64,000 nucleotides of DNA from Malania oleifera (lineage: Eukaryota; Streptophyta; Magnoliopsida; Santalales; Ximeniaceae), in NCBI RefSeq assembly GCF_029873635.1, contig NC_080419.1, positions 73,892,597-73,956,596 of the forward strand, read 5' to 3'. How positions within the stretch are numbered: position 1 is the first letter of the stretch; each line of letters opens with the position of its first letter. Under the pieces are notes generated by a model, which had not been told where the DNA came from, made no database searches, and saw nothing but the letters and a program-made list of their open reading frames with translations. This document shows positions 1-10,750 of the stretch, piece by piece. The position numbers and the translations under genes are program-made.

Positions 1-490
1 CACCATTTTGTTGAGGTGTCCTAGGTGCAGAGAAGTTATGTGATATGTCCTCTAAGTCACAATATTTTTCTATGCTTTCATTTTTGAATTTCGTGCCTCT
101 ATCACTTCTTATGTGAGTTATTTTATATCCCTTTTCATTCTGGATTCTCCTACAAAGTTTGGTGAACTGTTCACATGATTCATTTTTATATGCAAGAAAC
201 AACACCCATGTGAATCTAGAAAAGTCATCCACAATTACAAAAGCATAAAATTTACCACCAAGACTTTGACAGAATTGGGTCCAAACAAAACTAGGTGAAG
301 CATCTCTAAAGGTCTAGTAGTATATATAAATTTCTTTTTTTTTAAAACTAGATTTTGTTTGCTTACCCATTTGACATGCATCGTAGATTTTATCCTTTAC
401 AAACGACATCTTAGACAAGCCTTTAACTAATTCTTTTCTAACAAGTTTAGACAATAAATCCATGCTAGCATGTCCTAGACGCCTATGCCA
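1..490 (-). pseudogene. copia integrase, N-terminal part (copia-1)
   Basis: The translation matches the integrase of copia-R (41,384-41,926): a C-x-x-C zinc-finger half (DACQMGKQTK-type, about 360-400), the LFGPN segment, VDDFSRFTWVLF, and IRSDRGTK with the second catalytic Asp. The first catalytic Asp, in the HLDLFG motif, reads Val here (codon at 289-291), which should abolish strand transfer. The catalytic Glu lies outside the window. Several stops occur in the zinc-finger region. Clearly a dead copy; family assignment is secure. Confidence 0.9.
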
Positions 491-493
491 TAA

Positions 494-899
494 TCAATTA
501 GCTTCATTTATAGCAAAAAAACGTTTTACTTGTTGTGAAGCAAAATTATCAAGAGAGGTAGTATAAACATTTTCATATCTATCAGCAATGAAAAGCACTT
601 TGTGATCTATTTTATTTTTTGCTATGAATTTGTCATTTTCAAAAGATACTTTGTATCCTATGTCACCCAACTGACTAATGCTAAGTAGATTATGCTTCAA
701 CACATCAACTAACAAAACATTGTCGATAGTAAGAGAGGAGATCTTACCAACCTTACCTACCCCAATGATGCGTCCTTTGGCATTGTCACCAAACGTCACA
801 TAGCCTCCATCCTTGGAAATAATTGAAGTGAATTTTCCCTTGTCTCCGGTTATGTGCCATGAGCACCCGCTATCCAAGTACCACCTATCCTTGGAGGAG
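494..899 (-). pseudogene. copia aspartic protease tail and GAG-pre-integrase domain (copia-1)
   Basis: A 127-codon open stretch begins with MDSGCSWHITGDKG, the copia protease active-site motif (LDSGCSxHMTG) with Arg replaced by Trp. It continues through the FGDNAKG and LLSISQLGDIGY motifs of the GAG-pre-integrase region. It lies between gag (right) and integrase (left), as in all Ty1/copia polyproteins. The frame is interrupted towards the integrase. Confidence 0.9.
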
Positions 900-2606
900 G
901 ACGACCTTAGGCATACCTACAAAATAAGCTAAGTGACTGATGCTGGTCCCTAAATTTTGTTGGGTCCACGAGTGTTAGTAGTCGGATCTCCCTAAACTAC
1001 CCATACCTTCGTAATTCTAGCATGCTTATTCCTAAGTGAATAGTCAAATTGAATGTGACCAATCTGTTAACATTTAAAGCATCTTAATCTACACATAGGC
1101 TCTTTAGGAGGAATATGAGATTTTGACTCACGTGCAAAGTGTCCTAAGTAAAGATTAGATCGTCTAACATTTTCAACACCATTAAAACCAAGACCCTCTT
1201 TACTTAAGGAGTTTCTTTGAGCACCAAATAGTTTTTCAAAATTGTTTTTTCCCTCGGTGATTTAAAAATGATTTTGGAGCTATCCTCCAATTTTCTCTCA
1301 AGTTCAACAATAGTGGCATATTTTTTCTTTTAAAATAGATGCATAAGAGGTTTTTCCCATATTAAACAACTTTGACCAATTTTCACATTTATTTTTCAAA
1401 TCATTATTTTCTTCGGTCATTTTTCCTAACAATTTAAAGACACGAATATATTCAAACTGTAATTCTCTAAATGTAGGCATGCAATCATAATCACAATCAT
1501 CAGAAGAACAGTATGAAGACAATGAACTAGAAGACAATACCTCATCCTTGTGTGCCATCAAGCACAAATTAGTGACCTATGAGTAGCTGTGATCTAATTT
1601 TGAGTCTCTGCTACTGAGTTTCTCCCATGAACTCCCTGCCTTCATGGTTTTCTTCTTTTTCTTAGCCTCCTTTTTCTTCAGTGGGCAGTTAGGTTTGATG
1701 TGCCCCACCTTGTTGCAGTTATAGCACGTAGGAGCATTTGATTTTCTTTTCTTTTGCTAGACTCTCCCTTCTCATTAGTGGACTCTCTATATTTTTATGT
1801 GGCCTCCTATTCTTTTTGAAGAACCTGCTGAATTTTGTGGTTAGCATAGCCATTTCATCATCAGTATTAGATTCACTACACTCACTTGATGTATTAGTGG
1901 AAGCTTTCAATGAAGTAACCTTTTTAGCCCTATTATGCTCATTAAGTCTCTCGTTTATGCTCAATTCATATGTGATCAGGGAACCTATCAATTCATCTAA
2001 GGTCATTTCCTTCAGATCTCTACCCTCAGCAATGGCCATAGCCTTGGCTTCCCAAATAGGAGGTAAGCCTCTAAGGATCATCCTAACCATCTCATATGTG
2101 GGATAGGTCTTTCCTAATGCATGCAATGAGTTTATGATATGTGAGAATCTAGTGTACATGCTCTAAATGGACTCACCTACAGTCATTCTAAATGCCTTAT
2201 ACTCACTGGTCAACATATCTATCCTACTGTCTTTCATGCTTCTAGTACCCTCATATGTGACCTCTAACTTATTCCATATTTATTTTTCAGTAGAACATGC
2301 CATAATTCTGTTAAATTCATTTACATCAAGACTACAGTATAAAATATTCATCACAGTGGCATTAAGGGTAACAACTTTCATATCATCGTCATCATATTCA
2401 TCCTCATTCTTAGGAACCCTAGTTGCACCCTCTGTTTTTGTAGGGACATAGTTTCCCTTAGAGACAATCCTCCACACCTTCCAATCAGTATTTTGATGGT
2501 AGATGCGCATCCACTTTTTCAAGAAGGTGTAATTAACACCACTAAAAAAAGAAGGTTGTGTGGAAGATGGTCCCTCAAGGAAAGGGGTCACAGAGCTATG
2601 AGCCAT
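900..2606 (-). pseudogene. copia gag polyprotein (copia-1)
   Basis: The likely start is the Met at 2,606 (MAHSSVTPF…). Reading leftwards it has the copia-type gag domain (DWKVWRIVSKGN, EVTYEGT, LRGLPPIWEAKAMAI), a Lys-rich linker, a CCHC knuckle (CYNCNKVGHIKPNC, about 1,685-1,730) and an Asp/Ser/Glu-rich spacer. A second knuckle-like segment (CFKC…GHIQFDY) lies near 1,050-1,085; in copia-R it is a complete CCHC. Stops occur after the EK at about 2,280, near 2,163 and in both knuckle regions. Gag would coat the RNA and form the particle; this copy cannot. Confidence 0.88.
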
Positions 2607-2645
2607 ATGTGATCTTTTGAAAAATAACAACTAGTTTACGCTACG

Positions 2646-2659
2646 TGGCTCTGATACCA
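2646..2659 (-). other. Primer binding site, initiator Met-tRNA type (copia-1)
   Basis: The minus strand reads TGGTATCAGAGCCA, complementary to the 3' end of plant initiator tRNA-Met. It lies two bases from the LTR edge and fixes the LTR boundary and the element's direction. Confidence 0.92.
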
Positions 2660-2661
2660 AT

Positions 2662-4629
2662 TGTTAGCTTTACCATGATCCCAAAAGGGAGGGTGAATTG
2701 GTATTTTTAAATTTAATCCCTAGGTGAATGTTCTAACACCAGCATGTTCATAACCTTAAGGAAAATCTAGTGCAAGTAAAGTAAATATACCATAATTTAA
2801 ATAAAATAATTTAATTAATGCCATATACACCAGAAAGTAGTAAAGTAAAAGTGACACACAGAGATGTTATCAAGGTTCGGCCAATTGCCTACATCCTTGC
2901 CTTGGCTAATAAGCACATGGATTACCACAATAACTTGCTCACTTAAACGGGTGGAGCGGCACCTATACAAACCAAGTTAATTCAAGGGGCTGACCTTAAC
3001 TATTACAACAATCCTTACCGGGCTGGATTACTGCCCCCTCAAGCCATGCCTGGAAATACTCAGATTTTACAATCAAATGGTACAACAGAAAAGTGCTTTC
3101 ACGTAAAGTAGATGTGTACCCAAAAGTGCTCAATAAAAAATGCATCAATAGCATGAATATAGTGTAAGCTCAGTGATGCAAGATATGTTTAATCAATACT
3201 CAACACAGTATAGTCAATATGAAGCTCAAGAGTATTCAACACAATACAAATAGTATGATGCTCAAGGATAATCAATACATGCAATGACTTGGAATTTAAA
3301 CAAGATATTTCAACAACACGTCAATATTTCAAGTATATTAAGCAGATAATCAAACTAGTTTCAGAATGGTTTTCTTCTATGATATAAGCACAATGCTAGT
3401 TTGAAAAGATTACTTGTTTGTTTGAAAAATCTTTGCACACCAAAAGCAAAGCTCTTGGACACTTGCAATGGAATGCATATATCTTAAGCTTTCTTGGTTT
3501 AATCCCACACGAGATTTATAAAGGTGAAATCCATGGGATAAACCCAAGCTAGACTCCCAAAAATCAATCTCAGGCAGACACACAAGTGGGAGTATTAGCA
3601 AAGAATCATAATCACATAAGCACAAGGGAAACTCTCACACTCACTGATTTATCAAATGGATGCAAGATATGAGAGTATTTCAATAAAGGAAGACTTTTTA
3701 GTAGAGAGAGTTTTTGGTTAATCACTTCTTGCAAATTTCCTTCTAATCATGCAAATGAAGACATATTTATAGATAGGTGAAAAAATACAACCGTTCGGGC
3801 TATAATGGGTATTATTAAAAAAGTCCCAAAGGATTAAAATCCAATTAGCCCGAACTAACCTAGTTTTACCACGGTTAAACTAATTTTAACCGAGCGAGGT
3901 TCGAGTGGCTGAACCTTAGTTCAGTCACCCGATCAAACACAATACAAAAAGTTTTTCAATTAAGTTTGGTCGCCTGGATAATGGTTCGGCAGCCCGAATC
4001 AAAGTCAGTAGCCAAGCTTCATGACTTCGGGTGCCTGGTCAAATCTTTAGTGGCCCGAAGACAAGTATTCGGTCGCCTGGGGTTATATTTGAACTAAAAT
4101 CATAGGGCACCCAAGTTGGTGAACCGTCCCTTTCGAAGGGCTCGGACGCCCGGAAAAGATGTGTGCGTTTAAGGTTTGGTCACCTAAGGGCTGGTTAACA
4201 TTTTGACTTTCAAGGTTAAGGCGCCCGAGGAGTTTGGTACTCCAAGGGTTCAGTCGACCAAATCCTCTTAACTTGCTCAGATTTGTCCAATTTTAAGCAC
4301 AATTATAACACACTCATATATTTTATACTATGTGTGTGAGTGTTGTAACCTAAGGCTTTGCTATGGTCTAATTGAGCTTGCGCTATATCCTGTATGCATG
4401 ATGTGTAGGTGATAAACATACAACCACAATCTAGGTTACTATTAGAGACCCATATAAATTATTATAGACCGATATGATTTACAAATGCAAAATACAAGTC
4501 TTCGCGGCCTTCTTGTTTCTTCAAGTCTCCTTCCTTGGGATCTTGATTTGAACCTGCACAAGCACTTGACAATCATCAAATATCAGTATTTGTCATTATC
4601 AAAATCAGGTCTGACCAATAAGGTCAACA
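2662..4629 (-). repeat. 5' LTR of copia-1
   Basis: Plus strand begins TGTTAGC and ends GTCAACA, i.e. TG…CA termini, length 1,968. U3 is at the right. TATTTATA at 3,764-3,771 is the reverse complement of a TATAAATA box. The GGTGAATTGG stretch next to the PBS is shared by all the copia LTRs here. The matching 3' LTR is beyond the left edge. The five bases CCGAT after 4,629 are the expected right target duplication but cannot be paired inside the window. Confidence 0.92.
3783..4260. repeat. U3 palindrome array, TTCGGTCGCCCGAA type (copia-1 LTR)
   Basis: About a dozen degenerate copies of a 12-16-bp imperfect palindrome (for example CGGTCGCCTGG, TTCGGGTGCCTGG, GGCGCCCGAGG) spaced 25-45 bp. They sit immediately upstream, in the LTR's own direction, of its TATA box. 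The position makes a regulatory or structural role plausible; no function is demonstrated. Confidence 0.75.
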
Positions 4630-4639
4630 CCGATTTAAA

Positions 4640-5290
4640 GAGTTATTCTTTGGGAGGTATTTTCTAGCTACTGTCAGGGAGGCTAAAGTGGAAGTGTTCC
4701 TAAGTCTAAAGTAGGGATAGTTATCGGTCTAATAGTATGCAGCACGATTTATAAAGCTCTCTTGCTTTGCTCCGTATGTTGTTCTTGATGAGGCAAAAAA
4801 GACAAGACAGTTTGAAATAGGTTTTAGGCGAAGCATATTCATGTAGGTGGTAGTGTTAAAGATCCAGGATTTTTCTGAGTTGGTTAACAGAGCAGCCTTG
4901 GCAGAGATTGGTGAGTGTATGGATGTAGAGGGGTAAGGACAGAAGAAGAGATCTGCATCTTCAAGCTACCAGTAGGGTCATAGACAAGGTCACTGAAGGA
5001 GAGGAAACTGTGGCAGAGGACGGAGGCAAGAGACTGGGGATTGTGAGGTTCAGACAGTGCAGGGTCCTCTTATCTGTCAAACTTATGGGAGGAGACACTC
5101 GGGAGAGTGTCGAGTAGGGAGAGCTGTTTGCTTTCACTGTGGTAAATAGAGACATTTGATGCATGATTTCCCTACACCACCAGATGTTGTTCCTGCTCTG
5201 AGACCTGCTTGAGGAGGTTATCAGGTGCCACGTGGAGGCCAGTAGAAGAACATGGCTCCAACCAGGGTATTTGCTCTGACGTTGGGTGAT
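4640..5290 (+). pseudogene. gypsy gag fragment with zinc knuckle (gypsy-1)
   Basis: A broken frame gives EAKKTRQFEIGFRRSI and ELVNRAALAEIGECM, typical of the gag of plant chromodomain gypsy elements. A CCHC knuckle follows at about 5,129-5,172 (CFHCGK-stop-RHLMHDF), with the last Cys replaced by Phe and an internal TAG. At least three frame changes occur. It is truncated on the left by the copia-1 LTR. Confidence 0.75.
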
Positions 5291-5319
5291 GTTGAGTAAC
5301 CGGCGACGTGGTGACAGGT

Positions 5320-5784
5320 ATGGTTAGTATGCTTTCCTTTAAAGTTATTGCATTATTTGATTCAGGAGCTACAAACTCGTTTGTGTCTCTAAAGTGCACT
5401 AGACTATGTGGGTTAGAAACACAGTTGTTAAACATTGAACAGTTCGTATCTACACCGACTGGGTAAGTAGTGAGATGTAGTTGGGTGCTCTGAAGCTATT
5501 CAGTTGATATTCAGGGAAAAATCTTGTCAGCTGATTTAATAGTGTTGGACATGCATGGGTTCGATGTAATATTTGTTTTGGATTGTCTAGCAGCTAATTT
5601 TGCCATTATAGATTGCCATGCACGAGAAGTGATATTCAGACCTCCAGGAAAAGTGAAATTCATATTTGTAGGATCGCGAGTGCAATGCCCACCTCAGTTA
5701 GTTTCAGGAATTTAGGGGACGAGACTGCTGCTGAGTGGTTGGTAGGGATTTGTGGCATTTGTGAAGGAAATGTGAGGGAATGAA
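5320..5784 (+). pseudogene. gypsy aspartic protease (gypsy-1)
   Basis: ALFDSGATNSFVS (catalytic DSG codons at 5,359-5,367) is the retropepsin active site. It is followed by the CGLETQLLN and DLIVLDMHGFDVIFVLDCLAAN segments (5,533-5,605) of the plant gypsy protease fold, where family members read ILGMDWLA. Stops at about 5,462 and 5,712 break it. Confidence 0.85.
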
Positions 5785-6600
5785 TTGAAGCTCAATAGTA
5801 CGCCAGTGGTAAAGGAGTTTACGGATGTTTTTCCGGATGAGTTACCAGGCTTGCCACCTGATCGTGAGGTAGATTTTTTTATTGATCTGCTTCTAGGTAC
5901 AGTGACAATTTTTAAAGTACCTTACCAAATGGCACCAGCAGAGTTGGAAGAACCGAAGAATCAGTTACAAGATCTACTTGATAAGAGCTTTATATGACCT
6001 AGTGTATCTCCATGGGGAGCTCCAGTACTATTTGCGAAGAAAAACGACAGGTCTATGAGGATGTGCATAGATTATAGGGAGATTAATAAAGTGACAATCA
6101 AGAACAAGTATCCTCTACCCTGTATAGATGATTTGTTTGATTAGCTCCAGGGTACACGGGTGTATTTTAAGATTGACCTCAGATCAGACTTTCATCACAT
6201 GAAAGTGAAAATAGAGGATGTGTCAAAGACGGCCTTCAGGACCAGGTATGGGCATTACAAGTTTCTTGTTATGCCGTTTGGTTTGACGAATGCACATACA
6301 GTATTTATGAACCTGATGAACAGAGTCTTCCATCAATACTTAGACCAGTTTGTTGTTGTTTTTGTTGATGATGTACCGGTCTATTCGATGAGTTGTGAGA
6401 AGTATAAGACACACTTGAGGCAAGTTCTACAGATACTTAGGGAAAAGAAGTTGTACGCCAAGTTTAGTAAATGTGAATCCTGGATTGAGAAGGTTGTGTT
6501 TTTGGGGCATGTCATTTCAAGAGATGGTATTTCTGTAGATTCTAGTAAAATTGAGGCGGCAGTGAATTGGGCTAGACCGAGGAACCTCTAGTAGATTAGG
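5785..6600 (+). pseudogene. gypsy reverse transcriptase (gypsy-1)
   Basis: In order: [68 protein letters not shown], then the catalytic box as FVDDVPVYS (6,360-6,390; FIDDILVYS in most relatives). Both metal-binding Asp of that box remain. TFLGH-like [13 protein letters not shown] ends the palm. In-frame stops at about 5,995 and 6,142 and at the 3' end (6,589) show decay. Confidence 0.92.
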
Positions 6601-7180
6601 AGTTTCTTGGGGCTTTCTGGGTATTACCGTAGTTTTTTTGAGGGATTCAAAGCATTATCAAGGCCTATGACATGACTAACTAGGAAGAATGTCAGGTTTG
6701 AGTGGGATGATAGCTGTGAGTAGAGTTTTCAAGAATTAAAGTAAAGGCTTGTCACGACAACAGTATTGATCATCCAATCAAAGGGGTGAGGGTTATGTTA
6801 TCTACAGTGATGCATCCTTGAAGGGACTTGGTTGTGTATTGATGTAGCATGTCGTATGCTTCTAGGAAATTGAAAGAGTATGAAAAGAACTACCCTACCC
6901 ATGATCTTGAATTAGTTGCAGTGGTACACGCATTGAAAATTTGGAGGCATTACTTGTATGGTGAATGGTACGAAATCTTCTTCAGACCACAAAAGTTTAA
7001 AGTAATTTTTCACCTAGAAGGAAGTGAACATAAGACAAAGAAGATGGTTAGAACTTATTAAAGATTTTGACTGCACTATTAGTTACCACCCAAGAAAGGC
7101 GAACGTGGTGGCTGATGCGTTGAGCAAGAAGTCTATGAGACCAGCGTTGGCAACTATGGAGATCTAGTATCCGATTATAA
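6601..7180 (+). pseudogene. gypsy RNase H (gypsy-1)
   Basis: SFLGLSGYYRSFFEGF and LTRKNVRFEWDDSCE mark the connection domain. YSDASLKGLGCVLMQ-like sequence at about 6,800-6,850 carries the first RNase H Asp, [23 protein letters not shown] the Glu, and [19 protein letters not shown] (about 7,078-7,130) the final Asp. Several stops and two frameshifts disrupt it. Confidence 0.88.
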
Positions 7181-8014
7181 TGGATCGGGAGAAATTCAGT
7201 GTAGAATTGGTTGAGGGTGGTCCTCAAGTATGTATTCCTAGTCTGGTGGTGTAGCCTACTCTGCGGGAAAAGATTAAAGCTGCTCAGAAAGATAATCTAG
7301 AATTAGCAGAGGTATTGGTGAGAGTGCAAAATGGTCAAGAGGAGGAGTTTTGTATTGTAGATGATGGAGTGTTTCGGTTCCATTCCAGGTTATGTGTTCG
7401 TGCTAATGCTGATATTAGGAAAACTATCTTAGAGGAGGCTCACATATCTTTATATACAGTTCATCCCGACAGTACAAAGATGTATAAAGATCTACAAGAG
7501 TCTTATTGGTTAAGTGGTACGAAGAAAGAAATTGCTAAGTATATAGCCTAGTGTTTGACATGTTAGCATATAAAAGCGGAGCACTAGAGGTTGGCGAGTC
7601 AGTTGTAGCCACTATTTATTCCAGAGTGGAAGTGAGATCATATATATATGGACTTTATTTCAGGGCTATCGATCACTATCATAGGGTGCTAATATCTATT
7701 GTATCAGATCGAGACCCGCATTTCACGTCATGTTTTTGGAGGAGCTTGCAGGAGGCTCTAGGGTCTCATTTATCTTTTAGTACAAAATTCCATCCTCAGT
7801 TAGACGGAGAGACTAAGATTACGATTCGAATATTAGAAGATATGCTCCGAGCATGCGTGCTAGATTTTGGGGGTAGTTGGACTCAATTTATGCTGCTGGT
7901 GGAATTTGCGTATAATAATAGTTATCAGGTCAGCATTGGCATAATACCATTTGAGGCGCTTTATGGTAAGAGATGTTGCTCTCCTTTATTTTGGGATGAA
8001 GTGGGTGAGTGGTA
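7181..8014 (+). pseudogene. gypsy integrase, internally deleted (gypsy-1)
   Basis: An H-H-C-C region (AHISLYTVHPDSTKMYKDLQ, then CLTC after a stop at 7,549) precedes the core. After DFISGL-type sequence near 7,645 the text jumps to the segment before SDRDPHFTSCFW (second Asp, about 7,710), so roughly 50 residues after the first catalytic Asp are missing relative to the copy at 30,600-31,104. HPQLDGETKITIRILEDMLRACVLDFGGSW holds the region of the catalytic Glu. Confidence 0.88.
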
Positions 8015-8567
8015 AGATGTAGGACCAAAGCTTGTTCAGCAAGCGCATGATAAGGTTCGGCTTATTAGAGATAGAGTTAGTGCAGCTCAGAGCCGAGAGA
8101 AGAATTACGCTGATAACCACTGCAGGAAGTTAGAGTTTGATATTGGTGACCATGTATTTATGAAGATAGCTCCGTTAAAAGGGGTTATGAGATTTGGGGA
8201 GAAGGGTAAACTTAGCCCTAGGTTTATTGGTCCATTTGAGATTCTAGAGAAAGTGGGGCTGGTGGCCTACAGGCTAGTTTTGCCACTTGTGTTGTCTAGG
8301 ATCCACAATGTATTCCACATTTTTGTGTTGAGGAAGTATGTCCCAAGCCCTTCTCATGTGATCAATTGTGGTGAATTAGAACTCAGTGATTCACTAGTTT
8401 ATGAGGAGGTGATAGTACATATTTTGGATAGGAAGGAACAAGAATTACATAATAAGAAAATTCCTTTAGTGAAAGTTTTGTGGAGAAATCATGCAATAGA
8501 AGAAGCTTCTTGGGAGCTCGAGGAACAGATAAGGCAGAGATATCCACAATTATTCGGGGAAGCGTAA
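8015..8567 (+). pseudogene. gypsy integrase C-terminus with chromodomain-like end (gypsy-1)
   Basis: After a stop at 8,012, KLSPRFIGPFEILEKVGLVAYRLVLP, then SRIHNVFHIFVLRKYVPSPSHV and IPLVKVLWRNHAIEEASWELEEQI, ending RQRYPQLFGEA-stop. The last part is the chromodomain-like tail of the Tekay/Del group of chromoviruses, thought to direct insertion through histone marks. Clade assignment is from motif memory and should be read as likely. Confidence 0.87.
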
Positions 8568-8792
8568 TAGTAGGTAGTGTTTCTTTTGCAGGTACATCTA
8601 ATGGTTTAGTTTGTGAGTAGTATTTTAGTTTTGGGAGAATTTTAATTTTGTGTATGTAATCTCCCAAGACTTGGAATGTAACCATGATATTCCTCCGCCA
8701 TAAGTGAGGGTAAGTAATAAAATAATTAAATCGTTTTGCTTTAAGGAATGATGAATCACACGAATAACAAATTTCGAGGATGAAATTTTTAT

Positions 8793-8805
8793 AAGAAGGG
8801 GAGAA
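8793..8805 (+). other. Polypurine tract of gypsy-1
   Basis: AAGAAGGGGAGAA directly precedes the 3' LTR start (TGTAGTGATCC). The upstream GAGGATGAAATTTT motif is conserved in the reverse copy at 30,000-30,035, which confirms the boundary. Confidence 0.85.
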
Positions 8806-10750
8806 TGTAGTGATCCAGAGAAATTATAGTATTTAAATAATAAAGAGGGAGAGAAATGAAATTAAGAGGGAGTGACAGCAACGTTCGTCGATGACATGAC
8901 ATATTAGGCTGTTCGACGAGGGTGTGTTTCGTCGACGAGAAAATACCGAGAGGGGGTTTTGGGTAATTCTAAATTTCGTCAATGAGGGGTGAGAGTTCGT
9001 TGACGAATGGCCTTTTTTACCTCATCGATGAAGTGACGTGGCTCGCCAGTGAAGGCCAGTGTATAAATAGCCCTAAACACAATTTTTTAGTTGATTTTTC
9101 ACGCAGGAACCCTTCTATCTCTCTCCTATTGGTTTCCACCGCTTTTCTCTTAATTTTTGGGTCCATTCTTTGCCGGATCGACGATTCAAAGCCACCTCAA
9201 TGCTTCTGAGGAAGATCTCTACAAATCAGTTGGACTGGATCGTCGGTGGAGCTAGTTTAGATTTCATCCCAAATTCAAGGTAAAGCTTTTATTCAGTATT
9301 TGGCCTTCCCTTCAGTTGTAGAAAATGTAGTATGCATAGAAATACTGATTTTTTGTTTTGGAGAATATCATTTCTAGGGTGTTGAATGGGGAACCTTGCG
9401 GGTACAGGACATATTATCTTAGTGGCTTTTCGAAAATCAGGTAAGGGGATAAACTAAGTTAGTTGTTTTTGGAAAATATATGTATATATATATATATATA
9501 TATGTATGCATTATGCTGGGAAATACTATTGTAAATGACGATATGTTTTGAATATACGTAATACCCATTATGTGTGACATGAGTAGAATTTATAATGCAT
9601 TACTATTTTCTAGGAAAATGCTAAATGATACAAAGTTTTAATATAGAAAACTGGCATACAGGCCGAGAGTTTTATATGATATATTGGTGTATGGGCCGAG
9701 GATGTACTTATATGATATGCTGGCTTACGGGCCGAGCTTTTTACATGATATGCCGGCGTACAGGTCGATGATTTTCACGTTATATATGGAATGTGATATG
9801 ATGATATTGACCTGAAAATTATTATTATGGAATAGCAATGTATCATAATTTGAAATATGTTATACGTTATCAGAACGTGGTTGGCTTGGTTTACGCTTGC
9901 ACTTGCACGGTACTGTAGCTATGTGTTCATGATCATCATGATATTATGTTATCGCTGTCGTATGGGATAGTGTAAGGATGGATAGTCAATTTGGTTTATT
10001 GAAGTGTTGGAGCCCCTAGTGTACAGACCAGGTCTGGCAGACCCATCGTACTTACAAACATTTACTTTGACTGGGTAGTGGTCGGCCACTCATTGTCAGG
10101 TCCCGCCTTCAGGCTGCACAACCCATTCATGTGGGGGTAAACAAGACACCAGCCAGCTAACCTTCCAAGGTTGTTTTTGTATTATTCTTATATGAGATGA
10201 TTATACTTATGGAAATCTAGTATATTCTATCATGTTATGATTATACATGTTTTCCCCAAAATGATATAGACCGTTTTACAAATAATGCTTATGTATGTTT
10301 TTATGTGTAACAGGGAAATACTAATGTTGTCACACACTGGTATTAGTTTATTTCTCTTACTGAGAGGTGTCTCACCCCAAATTATATGAACATTTCAAGA
10401 ATCCCAGATAGGAGAGCGGATAAGACTCTGCAGAGGTAGTTACAGCTGATCTACCCTTTCTGAAGGATAAGTGTTTGATAGGGTCAGATGGATTTTGGGC
10501 AATGACCCTAAGGCTGGTTTTTGACTACTTTGGGATGTATATGATGAATATAGCAACTCTGGTATTGTGTTGAATGATATTATTGAATGTACATAATATT
10601 ATGTTTCCTGGAGTTTATGCTTCCGTATGGTATCTCTAATGTATCCATGATACCCACGGGTTTAGGTTGATTATGATCTGCTTGGTTTATTATATCGATT
10701 TTTATTATTAAGGAAAAAAAAATAGGGGGTAAAATAAACAGGTCATTACA
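8806..10750 (+). repeat. 3' LTR of gypsy-1
   Basis: It starts TGTAGTGATCC and ends GGTCATTACA (TG…CA), 1,945 bp. A TATA box (TATAAATA, 9,062-9,069) follows U3 palindromes. R/U5 includes a (TA)n run (9,479-9,505), a degenerate minisatellite of GGCCGAG motifs (about 9,655-9,780) and the AGAGGTGTCTCACCCC stretch conserved in the reverse-orientation LTR at 27,891-29,740. Confidence 0.92.
8884..9069 (+). promoter_or_regulatory. U3 TCGTCGACGA palindromes and TATA box of gypsy-1 LTR
   Basis: Variants TTCGTCGATGA, TTCGACGAGG, TTCGTCGACGAGA, TTCGTCAATGAGG, TTCGTTGACGAA and CATCGATGAAG occur over about 150 bp, ending just before TATAAATA at 9,062. The same arrangement recurs on the minus strand at 29,472-29,665. 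Promoter assignment rests on position and TATA box only. Confidence 0.7.

Larger units (their letters stand above)
1..4629 (-). mobile_element. Ty1/copia element copia-1 (Sirevirus-like), left end outside window
   Basis: Reading leftwards it shows LTR (2,662-4,629), Met-tRNA primer site, gag, protease/GAG-pre-integrase and the start of integrase; the rest lies left of base 1. Order PR-INT before RT is the copia order. Base 1 aligns with about 41,463 of the nested element copia-R, and the two share layout and most of their sequence, so they are one subfamily. All frames carry stops or frameshifts. Its right end (…GGTCAACA at 4,629) abuts broken gypsy gag sequence, so it inserted into that gypsy element. 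Sirevirus affiliation is inferred from LTR size, gag and the G-rich polypurine tracts of its relatives. Confidence 0.93.
4630..10750 (+). mobile_element. Ty3/gypsy chromovirus-like element (gypsy-1), 5' end missing
   Basis: Gag fragment, CCHC knuckle, protease, RT, RNase H, integrase, chromodomain-like C-terminus, polypurine tract and 3' LTR lie in gypsy order (RT before INT). The 5' LTR and gag start are absent because copia-1 sits at 4,629; they should lie left of copia-1, outside the window. Many stops and an integrase deletion make it inactive. A relative lies in opposite orientation at 27,891-33,012. Confidence 0.92.

Noticed and set aside
1738..2451. Plus-strand open frames of 122 and 94 codons with hydrophobic content
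   Set aside because: They overlap the copia-1 gag on the other strand and are antisense shadows.
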